Assembly (NCBI RefSeq): GCF_002042885.1 | Contig: NZ_MVFY01000016.1 | Location: 1 to 64,000, forward strand | DNA length: 64,000 bases | Source: Citrobacter portucalensis | GTDB lineage: Bacteria > Pseudomonadota > Gammaproteobacteria > Enterobacterales > Enterobacteriaceae | Direction: 5' to 3' | Shown: in pieces, positions 60,701 to 64,000 of the stretch | How positions within the stretch are numbered: position 1 is the stretch's first letter | Layout: each line of letters opens with the position of its first letter | Translations under genes and position numbers: made by a program | The notes under the pieces: model-generated | The model's database searches: none | What the model was told of the DNA's origin: nothing | Seen by the model: only the letters and a program-made list of their open reading frames with translations

Positions 60701-61184
60701 CTTTCTGCGACAGGCGACACTCTGGCTCCTGCTGCCAGTATTCAGTCCATTACCTGTTCAGGCCTCTCAGTCAACTAACCAGCAGGTATCACAACCAGCC
60801 GAAGTGACAAAAGGTCAGCTTGAGCAACTGCATATCCGAAACATCATCCTCCAGGCAGAAGTGCAGGGGGCGCAACTTCAGCGCCAGCTGGAGGAAAACC
60901 AAGCCGGTGCCGGTACCGTCGCCCCTTCCCTTCCTGGAGCTATCGTCGGTGAGACTTCACTGCCCGGCCAACCTGCACGCACAGTTCCCGCAAATAATCG
61001 TCCTGTCGTGCTGGAAATCAACGGTCGCGACCAAAAACTCCGCGCCACACTACAACTACCATCAGGACAGTCACTGGTTGTATCGCCGGGGAGCCGTATT
61101 CCTGGTCTGGAGAGCACTGTCAGGAGTATTACGCTTGCCGGTGTCACACTCAGCGATGGCACTCTGCTTGCTTTCGGAGACTAA
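60684..61184 (+). CDS. pilP: PilP-like pilus biogenesis protein
   Basis: A 166-aa periplasmic protein, start 60684 inside the end of pilO (17-bp overlap) with GAAGGTAAAATTT upstream. Signal peptide (TLWLLLPVFSPLPVQAS), coiled coil (LEQLHIRNIILQAEVQGAQL), short linker and beta domain (GSRIPGLESTVRSITLAGVT, LSDGTLLAFGD). Confidence 0.88.
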   Translation: MRQQSNFLRQATLWLLLPVFSPLPVQASQSTNQQVSQPAEVTKGQLEQLHIRNIILQAEVQGAQLQRQLEENQAGAGTVAPSLPGAIVGETSLPGQPARTVPANNRPVVLEINGRDQKLRATLQLPSGQSLVVSPGSRIPGLESTVRSITLAGVTLSDGTLLAFGD

Positions 61185-61186
61185 CC

Positions 61187-62746
61187 ATGAACGCTATTAC
61201 TGCAGAATCCCTCCTGCTGTTTGATGACGGAGAAAAGAAAGAAATCCTTATCGACACCAACCAGCGAGGCGACCCAGGTGTACAGGCCGCGCTGATGGAT
61301 TTAATGAATAAGCATCCAGGGATCAAACATCGTTTTGTTACTCTCTCGGACTTACGTGAGGCGAAAAAAAACCAGGCTGCTCAACCTCAGGCCAGCGATA
61401 AGGCTGGTTTGACGCTGGCAGATCTGGGTGGCGACAGCAGCCACAGTGAGCAACGGATCCTGAACTATTTCTCAGTGGCCAGAAAGCTCGGCTCCTCAGA
61501 TATTCACTTCCTGATTTCAGACTCGCTCTTCCAGGTCAAAATGCGGGTTCACGGCTATTTACATGTGGTGGATGAACGTCAGAGAGAGGAAGGAATGTCC
61601 CTCTGTGCCACCTGTATTCTCTCTATGTCGGATGTGTCAGAAACCAGTTTCTACCCACACCGTGAGCAGGATGCACGACTCTCTCCAGCCATGATGCGGA
61701 AAATAGGCCTGTTTGGTGCCCGCTACAGCCACCGTCCAACTGGCGATGGTCTGATTGCGGTAATGCGCCTTATCCCGGATGACGGCAATAACGTACCTGA
61801 CTTTCTACAACTGGGGTATTTGCCCGAACAAATCAAGCTACTGATACGCATGATTGACCGCCCTGAAGGGAAAATCATTCTCTCGGGACCTACCGGTTCT
61901 GGTAAGTCCACTACGCTGCGTACCGCCTGTCGGGTATACCTCGATACCAACCCCGGGCAACACCTTCTGACCATTGAAGATCCGCTTGAGGGACAGGTCG
62001 TGGGTGCTGTTCAGACCCCGATCATCTGCGACAAATCTGATGAAGAAGCAGTACATATCGCCTGGGGAAAAGCCATCTCGTCAGCTTTGCGACTGGACCC
62101 TGACTCAATCATGATGCAGGAAATGCGCGACCTTATCTCGATGCTGGCCACCATTTATGCCGCCCAGACCGGACACCTGGTGATGACTACGCTACACACA
62201 AACTCTGCACTCGGTATCCCGGAACGCATGGTTACGCTCGGCATTAACGAAAATCTGCTGTGTGATGCCCAGTTATTGATTGGACTTATCAGCCAGCGCC
62301 TGGTGCCCACGCTATGTCCTGAATGTCGTATATCCTGGCAGGATAAGGTCGCCAGCCTGACTCTCGAGGAAAAGGACTGGCTGGAGAAATACTGCAACAT
62401 TGAAGGTATCTGTTCGACCGATAAGCTCTATTTCCACAACCCAGAGGGATGTGAAGCATGTACACAAGTGGTGGAGATAAACGGTCAGGTTCGCGGTAAA
62501 GTCGGTCAGGGGATCAGGGGGCGTACCGTCATTGCCGAGGTTATCGAGACCAATAACCGTCTTTTTAAGCTGCTGAAAACAGACGGCAAAGTCGCGGCGC
62601 GCCAATACTGGATAAATCACATGCAGGGGATCAGCCGTGTCCGGCACGTCCTGCATAAAATCAACGAAGGACTGGTCGACCCGCTGATGGCCAACCGTAT
62701 CATTCCGCTCGATGAAGATGAACGTCTGGAGGTGGATGATGCGTGA
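61187..62746 (+). CDS. pilQ: PilQ-like pilus ATPase
   Basis: A 519-aa GspE/PilB-type ATPase. Walker A GPTGSGKSTT at about residues 234-243, Asp box LLTIEDPLEGQV, Walker B-like RLDPDSIMMQEMRDLISML, His box GHLVMTTLHTNSAL, and CPEC / CEAC cysteines near 375 and 425 of the zinc-like region. Powers pilus extension. Note GMSLCATCILSMSD upstream. Confidence 0.93.
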   Translation: MNAITAESLLLFDDGEKKEILIDTNQRGDPGVQAALMDLMNKHPGIKHRFVTLSDLREAKKNQAAQPQASDKAGLTLADLGGDSSHSEQRILNYFSVARKLGSSDIHFLISDSLFQVKMRVHGYLHVVDERQREEGMSLCATCILSMSDVSETSFYPHREQDARLSPAMMRKIGLFGARYSHRPTGDGLIAVMRLIPDDGNNVPDFLQLGYLPEQIKLLIRMIDRPEGKIILSGPTGSGKSTTLRTACRVYLDTNPGQHLLTIEDPLEGQVVGAVQTPIICDKSDEEAVHIAWGKAISSALRLDPDSIMMQEMRDLISMLATIYAAQTGHLVMTTLHTNSALGIPERMVTLGINENLLCDAQLLIGLISQRLVPTLCPECRISWQDKVASLTLEEKDWLEKYCNIEGICSTDKLYFHNPEGCEACTQVVEINGQVRGKVGQGIRGRTVIAEVIETNNRLFKLLKTDGKVAARQYWINHMQGISRVRHVLHKINEGLVDPLMANRIIPLDEDERLEVDDA

Positions 62747-63833
62747 AATGCACGTCCTGAAACGACTCCGATATACCCTGGTTCGCAAGACGTTCAGCGG
62801 TCGATACCGTGTTCAGTTCTATGATGCCCTGCGATTTCTGATTGAAAACCAGCAACAACTTAAGCCTTCACTGGAGAAAATGCGCAATGCTTGGACAAAC
62901 TTCGGCCAGAACTGGCATCCCTACGTTGAGCTGACGGATGACTGTGTTGATGCCTTAAGGGAAAACAGCGGGGAAAAAACGCTGGAGCGTACGCTCTCCC
63001 GATGGCTACCGGCCGCAGAAGCGTCCGTCATAAGCGCAGGCATACGCAGTGAGTCACTACCACGCGCGCTAAGATACGCCTGTGCTCTGACCAGCGCCGG
63101 TAAGCGTATTCGTGCTGCAGTATGGCAGATGGCCATCTATCCGATCGGCTTTGCCATCATGATGGCCAGCACCATTTATGTGCTGAATACTGAGTTACTT
63201 CCCACGTTGACAGAAATCAGCCCGCCAGAGAACTGGACCGGTGCACTCGGCTTTCTTTATGGTATCTCGCTGTATTTCAGTGAATATGGCGTAATAACTG
63301 CCATCGCTACTATCGCATCAACTATCTGGACTATCTGGTCACTCCCCCGCTGGCACCGCCCCGACAAACTTCGCCGTGCATTCGACGGTCTGATGCCATG
63401 GTCGGTTTATAAGGATATTCAGGGTGCAACTTTCCTGTTGAACATCGGTGCACTACTGCAGTCCGGTGTCAAAACTAAAGACGCGCTGGAGATTCTGCAG
63501 GAAACGGCATCCCCCTGGCTTGCTGTGCGTATCGAAGCAATTACCGAACACGTTCGTGAAGGTAAACATTTCGGGCTGGCCCTGAAAGATTGCGGTTATG
63601 ACTTTCCGTCGCAGGAAGCTGCCAACTTTCTCTCCCTTCTACAGGGGGACGGCGATGATGAAATCATAATTAACTACGGCCAGCGCTGGCTTGAACAAAC
63701 TCTGGAGCGAGTAGCAAAACGTGCAGTCGTTATCCGCGGTCTCATGTTCCTGGCAATGATCCTGATGCTTTTGCTTCTGGTCCTTGTCGTTATGGATATC
63801 AATGCCCTTAACAGCTCGTCGGGCGCTTTTTAA
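62736..63833 (+). CDS. pilR: PilR-like inner-membrane platform protein
   Basis: A 365-aa GspF/PilC-type protein with two T2SSF domains (FYDALRFLIENQQQLKPSLE; ATFLLNIGALLQSGVKTKDA) and three membrane helices (about 133-150, 175-200, 335-360: MFLAMILMLLLLVLVVMDIN). Start 62736 (or 62739) with TGGAGGTGG upstream, inside the end of pilQ. Confidence 0.93.
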   Translation: MMREMHVLKRLRYTLVRKTFSGRYRVQFYDALRFLIENQQQLKPSLEKMRNAWTNFGQNWHPYVELTDDCVDALRENSGEKTLERTLSRWLPAAEASVISAGIRSESLPRALRYACALTSAGKRIRAAVWQMAIYPIGFAIMMASTIYVLNTELLPTLTEISPPENWTGALGFLYGISLYFSEYGVITAIATIASTIWTIWSLPRWHRPDKLRRAFDGLMPWSVYKDIQGATFLLNIGALLQSGVKTKDALEILQETASPWLAVRIEAITEHVREGKHFGLALKDCGYDFPSQEAANFLSLLQGDGDDEIIINYGQRWLEQTLERVAKRAVVIRGLMFLAMILMLLLLVLVVMDINALNSSSGAF

Positions 63834-63846
63834 ACGAGGAAAAATC

Positions 63847-64000
63847 ATGCAATTTAATTCCGAATCAACTTCTCAGACATACAAACCGGTTAAGACAGTG
63901 TTGCACCATCGAGGCTGGGGGTTTCTGGAACAGGGGAGTATTGCCCTGATCGTCCTGGTCGTCATCGGCCTTGTGCTGGCGGGATACTTCGCCCTCAAAA
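63847..64000 (+). CDS. pilS: PilS-like type IVb prepilin (partial, cut by window edge)
   Basis: First 51 codons. MQFNSESTSQTYKPVKTVLH, then RG-WGFLEQGSIALIVLVVIG: prepilin peptidase cleavage is expected between Gly and Trp (RG^WGFLE), with the conserved Glu at +5 and a hydrophobic helix after it. Follows pilR by 13 bp with AACGAGGAAAAATC upstream. Major pilin of the thin pilus. Confidence 0.93.
   Translation, partial: MQFNSESTSQTYKPVKTVLHHRGWGFLEQGSIALIVLVVIGLVLAGYFALK

Overview
This window reads as part of a large self-transmissible plasmid of an enterobacterium (Enterobacterales; a Klebsiella/Enterobacter-type host is the best guess from gene style, inferred and not tested). It is a mosaic. 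The transfer genes are of the IncI/R64 kind (TrbC-like coupling protein, NikA/NikB relaxosome, TraB/TraC-like regulators, thin type IV pilus operon pilL to pilS). The replication control is of the IncFII kind (RepA with a coupled leader peptide and a CopA-type antisense RNA). The stability genes are F-like: StbA/StbB, a ParA/ParG-like pair, and a ResD resolvase. No rRNA, tRNA or CRISPR array was seen.

Layout. (1) 1-8.4 kb: coupling protein (runs in from the left edge), a small exported protein, a membrane protein, a Fic protein, nikB, nikA, oriT with a nic site at 7922/7923, and a divergent MobC-like gene. (2) 8.5-37.8 kb: the leading region. The nic orientation makes the + strand the transferred strand, entering from 7923 rightwards. 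Nearly all native genes here lie on the minus strand, so the transferred strand is their template. They include anti-restriction genes (ardB/klcA type and ardA), psiA, psiB, a ParB-like protein, a methylase-like protein and several uncharacterised families. Four long hairpins (9477-9622, 32193-32439, 33377-33612, 34536-34763) look like Frpo-type single-stranded DNA promoters. Each sits 29-80 bp upstream of a minus-strand gene and has a -35-like TTGCAT and an unpaired -10-like bubble. umuDC under a LexA box closes the region.

(3) 14.8-26.6 kb: an 11.8-kb nested insertion splits a hok/sok locus. Its outer ends are imperfect terminal inverted repeats, flanked by a 15-bp direct repeat. The outer element carries an ISNCY/IS1202-like transposase at one end and a RelBE-type toxin-antitoxin pair at the other. 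Its interior holds small cargo genes, an IS2-like IS3-family element, an IS110-family element and a stress-tolerance island (YgiW/YdeI-like, DUF421, CinA-like, yciGFE, a short-chain dehydrogenase and a decayed zinc alcohol dehydrogenase).

(4) 37.8-41.8 kb: two partition systems back to back (stbAB/parMR and parA/parG), then the resolvase. (5) 42-49.9 kb: a GC-rich accessory block on the + strand apart from one DUF3800 gene. It holds kfrA with a possible cysteine-protease gene, a possible ADP-ribosyltransferase, and a tightly overlapping four-gene operon (small protein, winged-helix protein, DUF6884-like protein, exported thermonuclease) that I cannot match to a named system. (6) 50-52.8 kb: origin region, repA with its control RNAs, and an orphan StbD-like antitoxin. 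(7) 53-64 kb: two LuxR-type regulators, a NusG-family TraB, TraC, then pilL-pilM-pilN-pilO-pilP-pilQ-pilR and the start of pilS, cut by the right edge.

How it works together: NikA/NikB nick oriT and TrbC couples the strand to the transfer channel. The pilus operon supplies the type IVb pilus used for mating contact. The leading region is built for fast expression in the recipient (anti-restriction, SOS inhibition). The partition, resolvase and RepA modules then maintain the plasmid.
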